A DNA stretch of 64,000 nt, taken from positions 1,859,501 through 1,923,500 of the forward strand of contig NZ_CP101740.1 of NCBI RefSeq assembly GCF_024496245.1, written 5' to 3'. Shown in pieces: positions 16,580 through 24,849 of this stretch. The position numbers were made by a program, and so were the translations under genes. The notes beneath the pieces were generated by a model. It searched no databases and was not told the DNA's origin. It saw only the letters and a list, made by a program, of their open reading frames with translations. Numbering within the stretch: position 1 is the stretch's first letter; the number at the start of each line of letters is the position of its first letter. The stretch comes from Sphingomonas qomolangmaensis (lineage in GTDB: Bacteria > Pseudomonadota > Alphaproteobacteria > Sphingomonadales > Sphingomonadaceae).

Positions 16580-17139
16580 AGATTTGGCCCATGAAAAACC
16601 GATGGATGCTGACCGCCGCGTGCGCGCTCGCCGCGCTCGCCCCCGCCTCCCCCGCCCTCGCCCAGACCGCGCCGGTCGAGCGGCTGCCCGACGTGATCTA
16701 TGTCCCGACCCCGCCCGAAGTGGTCGCGGCGATGCTCGACATGGTCGAATTGAAGGACGGCGACGTGCTGTACGACCTCGGATCGGGCGACGGGCGGATT
16801 CCGATCGCCGCGGTCAAGCGCGCCAAGGTGAAGGCGACCGGCATCGACATCGACCCCGAACGGATCGCCGAGGCGCGCGCGAACGCCAAGGCGCAGGGTG
16901 TCGAGGGCAAGGTGACCTTCAAGCGCGACGATATCTTCACCACCGACTTTTCGGACGCGAGCGTGGTGACGCTGTACCTGCTGAATTCGCTCAACGAGAA
17001 ATTGATGCCGCGGCTGCTGCAGCTCAAGCCGGGGACGCGGATCGTGAGCCACGCCTTCACGATGGGCGATTGGAAGCCCCAGAAAACCGCGGATATCGAT
17101 GGGCGGCAGGTTTTCTTCTGGACGGTGCCTGCGCGGTGA
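16576..17139 (+). CDS. Exported class I SAM-dependent methyltransferase
   Basis: The 187-aa product has a signal peptide over residues 7-30 (NRWMLTAACALAALAPASPALAQ in three parts: charged start, hydrophobic core, AQ end). It is followed by a compact Rossmann methyltransferase core with motif I DLGSGDGRIP (about 66-75) and the acidic loop GIDIDPERIAEAR. Methyltransferases normally need cytoplasmic SAM, so an N-terminal export signal is odd. A membrane anchor facing the cytoplasm is an alternative. It follows the permease with an ATGA overlap. Confidence 0.82.
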   Translation: MKIWPMKNRWMLTAACALAALAPASPALAQTAPVERLPDVIYVPTPPEVVAAMLDMVELKDGDVLYDLGSGDGRIPIAAVKRAKVKATGIDIDPERIAEARANAKAQGVEGKVTFKRDDIFTTDFSDASVVTLYLLNSLNEKLMPRLLQLKPGTRIVSHAFTMGDWKPQKTADIDGRQVFFWTVPAR

Positions 17140-17145
17140 TTTTCT

Positions 17146-17357
17146 GAAGCCCTCTCCCGCTTGCGGGAGAGGAGTGTTGGGTCGGTAATGCTCCCAGCAT
17201 GACCTGAATAGCACGGGGTGCTATTCACCCAACGCTGGTGAGGGTCTTCTTCTTCTGCCTTCGCTTCCCAAAAAGAAGGCCCTCACCGCTGCGACTAGGG
17301 GCCGCAAGTACGGCCCCAAGTCTCGCCCCCTCGCCCGCTTGCGGGAGAGGGTTGTTT
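17146..17357. repeat. Mosaic of GC-rich intergenic repeats after the methyltransferase
   Basis: The stretch starts with CCCTCTCCCGCTTGCGGGAGAGG (written in parts: CCTCTCCCGC, TT, GCGGGAGAGG) and ends with a similar GCCCGCTTGCGGGAGAGGG near 17334-17352. Inside lies TGAATAGCAC-GGG-GTGCTATTCA (17205-17227), a 10-bp-arm palindrome. A related AGCAC-NNN-GTGCT palindrome occurs in the mosaic at 45065-45301. There is no gene in this 220-bp gap. Confidence 0.7.
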
Positions 17358-17359
17358 CG

Positions 17360-19018
17360 TCAGGCCGTTTCCAGCAGGCGCTCGGCTTGGGCGCGGGCTT
17401 CGGGCGTGACCTCGGCGCCTGACAGCATCCTTGCGATTTCCTCGCGGCGCTCGTTTGCGTCGAGCGGGGTGACGCCGGTGCGGGTGACGATGCCGTCGTG
17501 GCGCTTGGCTATCTGGTAATGCCTTCGCCCGCGCGCGGCGACCTGCGGGCTGTGCGTCACCACCAGCACCTGGGTGTGCGCCGCGAGCCGCGCCAGCCGC
17601 TCGCCTATCGCGCTGGCCACCGCGCCGCCGACTCCGCGGTCGATCTCGTCGAACACCAAGGTGTTGGCCCCGCCCTCCTGCGCCAGCGCGACCTTCATCG
17701 CGAGGACGAAGCGCGAGAGCTCGCCGCCGCTGGCGATCTTCATCAGCGGGGCAAAGGGCGCGCCGGGGTTGGTCGATACCTCGAACTCGACGCGATCGCG
17801 GCCCTCGGGCGCCCAGCCTTCGGCCGATGCTACCAGCGTTCGGAAGCGCGCGGCGTCGAGCTTCAATGGCGCGAGTTCGCCCGCCACCGCGCGGTCGAGC
17901 CGCTCGGCGGCGGCCCGGCGCGCCTGGGTCAGCGCATCGGCGGCGGCTTCGTAGCGCTTGGCGGCCTTGGCCACCGCGCGCTCGAGCCCCGCCATCCCCG
18001 CCTCGCCGCTTTCGAGCAGCGCCAGCCGTCCCGCGAGTTCCTCGGCGAGCGCGGCCAGATCGTCGGGTTGGACGCGGTGCTTGCGCGCCATCGCGCGCAG
18101 CTCGAACAGCCGCGTCTCGTCGGCGTCGAGCGCATTAGGGTCGAACGCCAGCGCGGCGGCGGCGGCATCGACCTGTTCCTGCGCCTCGGCGCCCTCGACG
18201 ATCGCGCGGTCGACCGAGGCCAGCGCCTCGGCGAGCTGTTCGTGATCTTCAGACACGCGTTCGAGGATGCGCGCCGCCTGGCGCAGCCGCGCGAGCGCGC
18301 CGTCCGAGCCTTCGAGCAGGTCGGCGAGCCCCGACAGGTCGGCGGCGATCCGCTCGCCGCGCTGCATCGTCGCGCGGCGGTCGGCGAGGATCGCTTCCTC
18401 GCCAGGTTCGGCGGCGAGCGCGGCGAGTTCGCCCGCGGCGTGTTCGAGCCATTCGCGGTCGCGCGCGGCGGTTTCCTGCAGCTCGCGCGCCTGCGCCAGC
18501 GCGGTGTTGGCGGCGCGCCATTCGCGGTGCGCGGCGGCGGCTTCGCCGGTGTCGATCCGCCCGAAGGCGTCGAGCAGCGCGCGGTGGCCTTTTGGATTCA
18601 GCAGACCGCGATCGTCGTGCTGGCCATGGATTTCGACGAGGTGCTGGGCGAGTTCGCGGAGCAGTCCCGCCGATGCCGGCTGGTCGTTGACAAAGGCGCG
18701 GCTGCCGCCATCGGCCTTGACGATCCGGCGGATGAGCAACGGTTCGCCGGGTTCGAGATCGAGGCCGTTTTCGGCGAACAGCGCCGCCACCGGGCCGTCG
18801 GCGTGCGGCGTCTCGAAAGTCGCGGTGACCACCGACTGCGTAGCGCCGTGGCGCACCAGCCCGCTATCGCCGCGCGCGCCAAGCGCCAGCCCGAGCGCGT
18901 CGAGCAGGATCGACTTGCCTGCGCCGGTTTCGCCGGTGAGCACCCCGAGTCCTGCGGTGAAATCAAGATCGAGCGCTTCGATCAGCACGACGTCGCGAAT
19001 GGCAAGCGCGGTCAGCAT
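17360..19018 (-). CDS. recN: DNA repair protein RecN
   Basis: RecN is an SMC-like ATPase that holds broken DNA ends during double-strand break repair. The 552-aa product has Walker A GETGAGKS (29-36), a long central coiled-coil region rich in Ala, Glu and Arg (about 150-400), an ABC signature SGGELSRFVLAMK (about 427-439) and Walker B LVFDEIDRGVGG (about 457-468). Length matches the family. The start is ATG 19018. It lies 57 bp after bamD, the usual order in this group. Confidence 0.96.
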   Translation of the reverse strand: MLTALAIRDVVLIEALDLDFTAGLGVLTGETGAGKSILLDALGLALGARGDSGLVRHGATQSVVTATFETPHADGPVAALFAENGLDLEPGEPLLIRRIVKADGGSRAFVNDQPASAGLLRELAQHLVEIHGQHDDRGLLNPKGHRALLDAFGRIDTGEAAAAHREWRAANTALAQARELQETAARDREWLEHAAGELAALAAEPGEEAILADRRATMQRGERIAADLSGLADLLEGSDGALARLRQAARILERVSEDHEQLAEALASVDRAIVEGAEAQEQVDAAAAALAFDPNALDADETRLFELRAMARKHRVQPDDLAALAEELAGRLALLESGEAGMAGLERAVAKAAKRYEAAADALTQARRAAAERLDRAVAGELAPLKLDAARFRTLVASAEGWAPEGRDRVEFEVSTNPGAPFAPLMKIASGGELSRFVLAMKVALAQEGGANTLVFDEIDRGVGGAVASAIGERLARLAAHTQVLVVTHSPQVAARGRRHYQIAKRHDGIVTRTGVTPLDANERREEIARMLSGAEVTPEARAQAERLLETA

Positions 19019-19075
19019 CGGATCACCACGCCAACCCTCGTGTTCATGCGCGCGCCGTCGTTGCGACGCCGGGCG

Positions 19076-19915
19076 TTAGCTGGTCGGCGCAGCGGCGGTC
19101 TCGACCGGCGCAGCGGCGGCAGCGGGCGGTACCGGAACCGGGCCGTTCTCGTTCGCCAGCTTGTACGCGCGCTCATACCATTCGGTGCCGGGATAGTTGG
19201 CGCCGAGCACCGCCGCGGCCTTCTTGGCTTCGTCGCGCAGGCCGAGGTTGAGATAGCTCTCGGTCAGCCGCATCAGCGCCTCGGGGGTGTGCGTCGTCAT
19301 CTGATATTGGTCGACCACGCTGCGATAGCGCATCGACGCCGCCAGCCATTGGCCTCGCCGGCCATAGAAGCGACCGATCTCCATTTCCTTGCCCGCCAGG
19401 TGATCGCGCACCAGGTCCATCTTCAGCCGCGCATCGGCGGCGTAGCGGGTGTTGGGATAGCGGCGCGACAATTCGCCGAGCGAATCGAGCGCCTGCTGGG
19501 TGATCTTCTGATCGCGCGTGACGTCGGTGATCTGCTCGTAATAGCTCAGCGCGATCAGATAATAGGCATAAGGCGCGTCGCGGTTGCCCGGATGGACCTG
19601 GAGGAAGCGCTGCGCCGACTGGATCGACTCGGTGTAATCCTTGTTCAGATAATAAGCGAAGGCGCCCATCAGCTGCGCGCGGCGTGCCCAAATCGAATAG
19701 GGATGCTGGCGCTCGACCTCGTCGAACAACGCCGCCGACTGCTTGTACTGGCCGCGATCGAGCCGCGTCTTGGCCGCGCTGTAGAGCGTGCCGACATCGC
19801 GCGCGATATAGGCGGTGTCGACATTGGCCTTGTTACCGCCCGCGCAACCGGCGGTGGCGAGGGCAGCGGCGGTGAGGGCAACCGCGGCGATCGGACGGAA
19901 CTTGGGTGTACGCAT
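19076..19915 (-). CDS. bamD: Outer membrane assembly lipoprotein BamD
   Basis: BamD is an essential part of the BAM complex that inserts beta-barrel proteins into the outer membrane. The 279-aa product starts at ATG 19915, has a lipoprotein signal with the acylated Cys at residue 24 (LATAGC), then TPR repeats across about 45-250 including HPYSIWARRAQLMGAFAYY and RYPNTRYAADARLKMDLVRD. The tail is Pro/Ala-rich. A reading frame starting 12 codons upstream is unlikely. Confidence 0.94.
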   Translation of the reverse strand: MRTPKFRPIAAVALTAAALATAGCAGGNKANVDTAYIARDVGTLYSAAKTRLDRGQYKQSAALFDEVERQHPYSIWARRAQLMGAFAYYLNKDYTESIQSAQRFLQVHPGNRDAPYAYYLIALSYYEQITDVTRDQKITQQALDSLGELSRRYPNTRYAADARLKMDLVRDHLAGKEMEIGRFYGRRGQWLAASMRYRSVVDQYQMTTHTPEALMRLTESYLNLGLRDEAKKAAAVLGANYPGTEWYERAYKLANENGPVPVPPAAAAAPVETAAAPTS

Positions 19916-20042
19916 GGCGTCTCCATACCCGAGGGGAAGCCACCCTAACAATAGCTTTCGCTCAACGCCCGCAAAGCCTAGCGCGATGCCCCTGTTGCCG
20001 GCAAAACCGGTATGCGATCCGTGCCCGATTCAGGAGACTTCC

Positions 20043-20867
20043 ATGCCCGCCACGCTCCTTGCCACCCACCGCGTCGAAAAGCCCTGGGGCCGCCACACGC
20101 TGTGGCCGGGCTTTGCCGATCCTGCTCCTGATGGTGAGCCTGTGGGTGAAGTGTGGTTCCAGCAGCCGGGCGACACCAGCCCCGACCTGCTGATCAAATA
20201 TCTGTTCACCAGCGAGAAATTGTCGGTGCAGGTCCATCCCAATGACGAGCAGGCGCAGGCGCGCGGACTGCCGCGCGGCAAGGACGAATGCTGGCTGATC
20301 CTGGCCGCCGAACCCGATTCGACGATCGCGCTGGGGACGCTCGAGCCGATGAGCCGCGAGCAGCTGCGCAGCGCATCGCTCGACGGGTCGATCGAGCATC
20401 TGCTCGACTGGAAGAAGGTGAAGGCGGGCGACTTCTTCTATTCGGGATCGAACACGATCCACGCGATCGGCGCGGGGATCACCTTGATCGAGGTGCAGCA
20501 GAATTCGGAGACGACCTATCGGCTGTACGATTATGGCCGCCCGCGCGAACTCCATCTGGAAGACGGCGTCGCGGTGAGCGACCCGGTGCCGTACGAGGCC
20601 TATGCCTCGCCCGGTGAGGTCGAACCCGGCCGCGAAGTGCTGGTCGAGGGGCCCAAATTCGTGATGGAGCGCTGGACCGGCGGCGACCGGTCGGTGACCG
20701 TCCCTGGCGGCGAGACCGGCTGGCTGGTGCCGATCCGCGGCGAAGGATCGGTCGACGGCGTCGCGTGGAAGGCGGGCGACTGCGTGTCGATCGAGGGCAG
20801 CGGGCAATTATCGGCCTCGGCCGATGCCGATCTGTTGTTTGCCTATCCCGGCACGCGGCGCGCGTGA
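20043..20867 (+). CDS. Class I mannose-6-phosphate isomerase (short form)
   Basis: The enzyme interconverts mannose 6-phosphate and fructose 6-phosphate, feeding GDP-mannose for surface polysaccharides. The 274-aa product has the cupin zinc-site residues in LSVQVHPNDEQAQ (about 60-72), the GKDECWLIL segment, and GSNTIHAIGAGITLIEVQQN. ATG 20043 is 7 bp after AGGAG. It is shorter than the E. coli enzyme, as expected of the short bacterial form. The gene stands alone. Confidence 0.87.
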   Translation: MPATLLATHRVEKPWGRHTLWPGFADPAPDGEPVGEVWFQQPGDTSPDLLIKYLFTSEKLSVQVHPNDEQAQARGLPRGKDECWLILAAEPDSTIALGTLEPMSREQLRSASLDGSIEHLLDWKKVKAGDFFYSGSNTIHAIGAGITLIEVQQNSETTYRLYDYGRPRELHLEDGVAVSDPVPYEAYASPGEVEPGREVLVEGPKFVMERWTGGDRSVTVPGGETGWLVPIRGEGSVDGVAWKAGDCVSIEGSGQLSASADADLLFAYPGTRRA

Positions 20868-20880
20868 CATAGCCGGGCGA

Positions 20881-20950
20881 TGAACGCGGTGTAGTTTCGC
20901 GTTCACGCAACCTGCCCTGTGCTGCGCCGTTCTATCGGCACGACACAGGG
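20881..20950. repeat. Two hairpins between the isomerase and a secreted protein
   Basis: TGAACGCG (20881) pairs with CGCGTTCA (20898-20905), and CCCTGTG (20915-20921) pairs with CACAGGG (20944-20950). The second ends 13 bp before the next start codon, just before the TAAGGA ribosome site, and could be in the 5' leader. Confidence 0.5.
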
Positions 20951-20963
20951 TAAGGATGCAATC

Positions 20964-21524
20964 ATGCGTACACCGATTCTAGCAGCACTGATCGCGGCGA
21001 TCGCCATTCCGGCGATGCCCGCGATCGCGCAGACACCGCAGCAGGCGAACCGCGAATATAACCGCGACATCCGCGACGCCCAGCGCGACCGCAATCAGGA
21101 CCTGCGCCGCGCCGACGATCGCCGCGACGTGAACCAGGCGAACCGCGAATATCGCCGCGACGTTCGCGAAGCGCGGCAGGAGCGCCGCCGCGACGTCCAG
21201 GATTGGCGCCAGTATCGCAACTACGACTATAATCGCCTGCCCCGCGGCCAGCAGCGTTATTATGCCGATCGCTATTATCGCGAGGGCAATTACCAGCAGC
21301 GCCGGCTGGGTCGCAACGACCGGGTGTATGTCGGGCAGGACAACCGCTATTATTGCCGGCGCAACGACGGCACCACCGGCCTGATCGTCGGCGGTCTGGC
21401 GGGTGGCGTGCTCGGCAACGTGATCGCGCCGGGTAATTCGGGACTGCTGGGCACCGTCTTGGGTGCCGTCGGCGGCGGCGTACTCGGTCGCTCGGTCGAC
21501 CGCGGACAGGTTACCTGCCGCTAA
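20964..21524 (+). CDS. Secreted glycine-zipper protein with charged repeats
   Basis: The product is 186 aa, starting at ATG 20964 (TAAGGA upstream). Residues 1-23 are a signal peptide (ILAALIAAIAIPAMPAIAQ). The middle, about 25-110, is a very charged repeat of NREYNRDIRDAQRDRNQD type. The C-terminus has YYCRRNDGTTGLIVGGLAGG and a 17-kDa-antigen/glycine-zipper region typical of outer-membrane proteins. The closing CR with the internal Cys may form a disulfide. A shorter relative lies at 61810. Function unknown. Confidence 0.8.
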   Translation: MRTPILAALIAAIAIPAMPAIAQTPQQANREYNRDIRDAQRDRNQDLRRADDRRDVNQANREYRRDVREARQERRRDVQDWRQYRNYDYNRLPRGQQRYYADRYYREGNYQQRRLGRNDRVYVGQDNRYYCRRNDGTTGLIVGGLAGGVLGNVIAPGNSGLLGTVLGAVGGGVLGRSVDRGQVTCR

Positions 21525-21548
21525 GCCTAGCGTCTTGCGATGAAAAGA

Positions 21549-21576
21549 AAGGCCCGGCGGGGAACCGCCGGGCCTT
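21549..21576. terminator. Bidirectional intrinsic terminator
   Basis: AAGGCCCGGCGG and CCGCCGGGCCTT form a 12-bp stem with loop GGAA, flanked by A- and T-rich sequence. It serves the convergent genes ending at 21524 and 21588. Confidence 0.9.
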
Positions 21577-21587
21577 TTGCTTTGAGA

Positions 21588-21809
21588 TCAAAAGATGCCG
21601 CCGCCCAGGAACAGGCGGAAGCCGGCTACCAGCATCAGCACGAGGTTGAAGTTGCGCCCGCCGTTGCTCGACGACATCGCACCGACGATCGTGCCGAGCA
21701 CCAGGAACAGCAGCACGATCCACAGCGACCAGCCGAGGAACGGGATCGCCCCGATGAGGATGAAGGGGATGGTCGACAGACCGATGAGGATCGAGATGAA
21801 GTTCAGCAT
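21588..21809 (-). CDS. Small membrane protein of unknown function
   Basis: The 73-aa product is almost entirely hydrophobic, with two or three membrane helices (MLNFISILIGLSTIPFILIG and LWIVLLFLVLGTIVGAM). The start is ATG 21809 after GGAGGGG. A TTGAAC-N17-TATAAC promoter-like pair (21847-21819) lies so close that the transcript would be nearly leaderless. It is downstream of the SOUL gene on the same strand. Confidence 0.7.
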   Translation of the reverse strand: MLNFISILIGLSTIPFILIGAIPFLGWSLWIVLLFLVLGTIVGAMSSSNGGRNFNLVLMLVAGFRLFLGGGIF

Positions 21810-21843
21810 AGCCCCTCCGTTATAGGTGGATAATACACCTGGT

Positions 21844-22437
21844 TCAACCGGCGTCGATCGGGATCAGCACTTCATTGTGGCGAAGCGGGCCAGGCACGAA
21901 GGGTGCGTCGTAGAAGGCGTGCTCGACCATCCCGGCGCCCTTGTGGCCATTCTCGTCGATCCACACGCGCAGTTCGGATTCGCGTGCGGCGAGCGCTGCG
22001 TCGTTGGGCGACCCATTGAAGCGGATCGCGGCGACGCGGCGCGAGGGCAAGGTTTCGATTGCGACGTCGTTCGCAGGCGTCGGCAGGCTGTCGCGGTCAT
22101 AGCGCGACGGCATCACGAAGCGCGTGCGCCAGCCATCGGCATCGCCATTGTCGGCGAGCACCGGCGCGGTCATCGCGATCTTGTTGCCGGGCCGCGACTT
22201 GGCGAAGATATAGTCGGCGAGCGTCCTGAAGCCCTGCTTGAGCGCGGTCTCGCGCAGCCCCGACTGGACGGTGGTCGCGACCAGCAGCGCGGGATAGTCG
22301 CGCACCTCGATCGCGCCGTCGCGCTGGACGAGCGTATATTCGGGGGTTTCGGGGCGCTTGCGCAGCAACGCCACGCCGCCGATCGCTGCGGCGGCGACGG
22401 CCGCGCCGCCGATCCATTTGGTCCGCTGTTCCATCAT
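21844..22437 (-). CDS. SOUL family heme-binding protein
   Basis: SOUL/HEBP proteins bind heme or related tetrapyrroles. This 197-aa form has an N-terminal membrane anchor (residues 8-24), then YTLVQRDGAIEVRDYPALLV, ALKQGFRTLADYIF, and the conserved KIAMTAPVLADN. The C-terminal core has RVAAIRFNGSPNDAALA. The start is ATG 22437 or the next ATG 22434, after GGAGAAG. It is likely the first gene of a unit with 21588..21809. A perfect candidate EcfG promoter lies about 30-54 bp upstream, so stress control is plausible. Confidence 0.88.
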   Translation of the reverse strand: MMEQRTKWIGGAAVAAAAIGGVALLRKRPETPEYTLVQRDGAIEVRDYPALLVATTVQSGLRETALKQGFRTLADYIFAKSRPGNKIAMTAPVLADNGDADGWRTRFVMPSRYDRDSLPTPANDVAIETLPSRRVAAIRFNGSPNDAALAARESELRVWIDENGHKGAGMVEHAFYDAPFVPGPLRHNEVLIPIDAG

Positions 22438-22466
22438 CTTCTCCTCATATGAATGCTTGCCACGCG

Positions 22467-22491
22467 AACGTCGGCGGCGATGCCGAGTTCC
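22467..22491 (-). promoter_or_regulatory. Perfect EcfG-type stress promoter match before SOUL gene
   Basis: On the minus strand GGAAC (22491-22487), 16 bp, CGTT (22470-22467). This equals the alphaproteobacterial general-stress consensus. The spacing to the start codon (29 bp) is suitable. Confidence 0.55.
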
Positions 22492-22591
22492 TGGCGCCGC
22501 GTGGTGAACGCTTTATTCGCCGTATCGCGGCACATGGTAGCCGCACCTTAACCGTTGTGCGCGATGGGTGGCGCCGATGGGAGCTTGCGGG

Positions 22592-23299
22592 ATGCGCGGC
22601 AGGGTTTTGGGGGCAATGTCGGTCGCTTGCACGCTGCTCGCCGGATGCGGCGACGCGCCCGCCACGCTCGATGCACAGGTCGCGGCGCGCGACGACGATA
22701 TCGACCCGGTGGTGATGGAGGCGCTCAACGATCCGATCATGATCAATCCGATGCTGACCGCGCAGGCCGACAGCGATTCGGTGCGCCCGCCGCCGCGCCC
22801 CTATTCGGGGGCGCTGCCGCCCGATGGGATCGCCAGCGGCAGCAGCCTCCCCGCCGGCGAGAAGCTGCTGTCGACCCCTGCCCCGACCGATCGGCGCAAT
22901 TCCGCGGCACGCGAATCGATCACGCTGGGGGCGCTCGCCGCGCGCCGGTTCGGCCCGGGCTGCGCCGCGAGGCTTCGCTATTCGGCCACCTGGGCGAACC
23001 GCCTGCCCGCCGCGCTGCCGCTCCATCCCGATGCGCGGGTGATCGAGGCGGCAGGCGTGCAGGGCGAGGGCTGCTCGCTGCGCGCGGTGGGCTTCTATGC
23101 CGCGCAGCCGATCCAGGCGATGCTCGACTGGCATTATACCCGCGCGCGGCGGGCGGGCTATTCGGCCACGCACGAAGTCGACGAGGGCGTCCATATGCTG
23201 GCCGGCGCGCGCGGATCGGCGGGCTATGCGCTGTATCTCACCGATCGCGGCGATGGCGGGACCGATGTCGAGATGATCGTCGGCGACGGAGCCGCCTGA
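22592..23299 (+). CDS. Lipoprotein of unknown function
   Basis: The 235-aa product starts MRGRVLGAMSVACTLLAGCG, a lipoprotein signal with the acylated Cys in LLAGC. A disordered Pro/Ala-rich segment follows to about residue 85. A folded region then contains CAARLRYSATWANRLPAAL and EGCSLRAVGFYAAQPIQAML. ATG 22592 is used because GGAG lies 8 bp upstream and the signal starts here; ATG 22568 is possible. No family recognised. Confidence 0.72.
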   Translation: MRGRVLGAMSVACTLLAGCGDAPATLDAQVAARDDDIDPVVMEALNDPIMINPMLTAQADSDSVRPPPRPYSGALPPDGIASGSSLPAGEKLLSTPAPTDRRNSAARESITLGALAARRFGPGCAARLRYSATWANRLPAALPLHPDARVIEAAGVQGEGCSLRAVGFYAAQPIQAMLDWHYTRARRAGYSATHEVDEGVHMLAGARGSAGYALYLTDRGDGGTDVEMIVGDGAA

Positions 23300-23344
23300 G
23301 CGGCTGCCATTTCCTTAAGCGTCGATCCGCGCTACCGGACCTGC

Positions 23345-23719
23345 ATGTCTTATCTTCTCGTCATGGCGGGCGGCGCGATCGGCGCCGCCGCGCGGCATCT
23401 GGTCGGCCGTGCCACGCTCGCCTGGTTCGGTCCGAATTATCCCTTTGGTACGCTGGCGGTGAACCTGCTCGGCGGGCTCGCGATGGGGCTGTTGTTCGGC
23501 CTGCTCGCGCGGATCGGCGAGGGTAGCGAACAGGTGCGGCTGTTCGTCGGCGTCGGGGTGCTCGGCGGGTTCACGACCTTTTCGGCATTCTCGCTCGATA
23601 CGATGCTGATGCTCGAGCGCGGCGAGCTGGTGCCCGCGCTCGGCTATGTCATGCTGTCGGTCGCGGGAGCGATCGCGGCGCTGGCGCTGGGCCTCTCGAT
23701 CGCGAGGGCGACGGCATGA
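23345..23719 (+). CDS. crcB: Fluoride ion channel CrcB/Fluc
   Basis: CrcB proteins are dual-topology dimeric channels that expel fluoride. The 124-aa product has four membrane helices, the start VMAGGAIGAAARHLVG, YPFGTLAVNLLGGLAMG, and the pore motif GGFTTFSAFSLDTMLML. The family usually has GAxxRY; here it is GAAARH. No fluoride riboswitch is seen upstream. Its stop overlaps the pseudouridine synthase start as ATGA. Confidence 0.95.
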   Translation: MSYLLVMAGGAIGAAARHLVGRATLAWFGPNYPFGTLAVNLLGGLAMGLLFGLLARIGEGSEQVRLFVGVGVLGGFTTFSAFSLDTMLMLERGELVPALGYVMLSVAGAIAALALGLSIARATA

Positions 23720-24849
23720 ACGATACCCCCCAAATGCTCCCCGAGCAGAGCCCCGAATCGGCCAATGTCCGCCAGTTCATCGTCCATGCCGAGGACGACG
23801 GCATCCGCCTCGATCGCTGGTTCAAGCGGCATCTGCCCGACACCAGCTTCAACCTCGTCTCGCGCTGGGCGCGTACCGGGCAGCTGCGCGTCGATGGCGC
23901 GCGCGCGACGCCGGGCGACCGGGTGCTGTCGGGCCAGGCGATCCGCGTGCCGCCGGCCGATCCCGCGCGACCGGTAGCGCCGCGCGCGACGCCGCAGCGG
24001 GTCGCGCTGACGCCAGAGGAGGCGGCCTTCGCGCAGAGCCTGGTGATCCACATGGACGAACAGGCGCTGGTGCTCAACAAGCCGCCGGGGCTGGCGACGC
24101 AAGGCGGCACCAAGACCCATGACCATGTCGATCGGCTGCTCGACGGGCTGTGGTACGAACATGAAGGCCGGCCCAAATTGGTCCACCGGCTCGACAAGGA
24201 TACCTCGGGCGCGCTGTTGATCGCACGAACGGCACGCGCCGCGACATTGTTCGCCAAGAATTTCTCGAACCGCAGCGCCAAGAAGATCTACTGGGCGCTG
24301 GTGGTGGGGGTGCCCGAAATCCATGACGGCGTGATCGAACTGCCGCTGGCCAAGCAGCCGGGATCGGGCGGCGAGAAGATGCATGTCGACGAGGAAGAGG
24401 GCGCCCCCGCCAAGACGCGCTACCGCGTGATCGAGCGCGCGGGCAATCGCGCCGCCTGGGTGGAGCTGCAGCCCTATACCGGGCGGACGCACCAGCTGCG
24501 TGTCCATCTGGCGGCGATCGGCCATCCGATCGTCGGCGACGGCAAATATGGCGGGCAGGAAGCGTTCCTGACCGGCGGCATCTCGCGCAAGATGCACCTC
24601 CACGCGCGGCGAATCCGGATCGACCATCCCGAGGGCGGCAAGCTCGACGTCACCGCCCCGCTGCCGACGCATATCGCCGAGAGCATCGACATGCTGGGCT
24701 TCGACATTTCGAAGGGCGACGTGCTGATCGACACCGGCCCGCCGCCCGCGACGCGCGAGGAAAAGAAGCAGAAGGCGCGCACCCACGCCAAGAATCTGCG
24801 CAAGGAACGCCGCGGCGAGCGGCGGGGCCGCGGGGCCGAGACCAAGTGA
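23716..24849 (+). CDS. RluA/RluC family pseudouridine synthase
   Basis: This enzyme makes pseudouridine in rRNA. The 377-aa product has an S4 RNA-binding domain (about 20-80: IRLDRWFKRHLPDTSFNLV, RTGQLRVDGARA). The catalytic domain carries the catalytic Asp in HRLDKDTSGALLIA (about 157-170), then the KIYWALVVG and GRTHQLRVHLAAIGHPIVGD motifs. The C-terminal 30 residues are very basic (KKQKARTHAKNLRKERRGER). It probably matches RluC, modifying 23S rRNA, but the target cannot be read from sequence. It is in a tight run crcB-rlu-HAD-25515-ATP12. Confidence 0.93.
   Translation: MNDTPQMLPEQSPESANVRQFIVHAEDDGIRLDRWFKRHLPDTSFNLVSRWARTGQLRVDGARATPGDRVLSGQAIRVPPADPARPVAPRATPQRVALTPEEAAFAQSLVIHMDEQALVLNKPPGLATQGGTKTHDHVDRLLDGLWYEHEGRPKLVHRLDKDTSGALLIARTARAATLFAKNFSNRSAKKIYWALVVGVPEIHDGVIELPLAKQPGSGGEKMHVDEEEGAPAKTRYRVIERAGNRAAWVELQPYTGRTHQLRVHLAAIGHPIVGDGKYGGQEAFLTGGISRKMHLHARRIRIDHPEGGKLDVTAPLPTHIAESIDMLGFDISKGDVLIDTGPPPATREEKKQKARTHAKNLRKERRGERRGRGAETK

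Noticed and set aside
17498..19948. 816-aa open frame antisense to recN and bamD
   Set aside because: It is a shadow frame. High GC gives few stop codons, and recN and bamD have strong family motifs on the other strand.
23300..23344. Fluoride riboswitch before crcB
   Set aside because: The 45-bp spacer is too short and lacks the conserved GGNGAUGG-type core.
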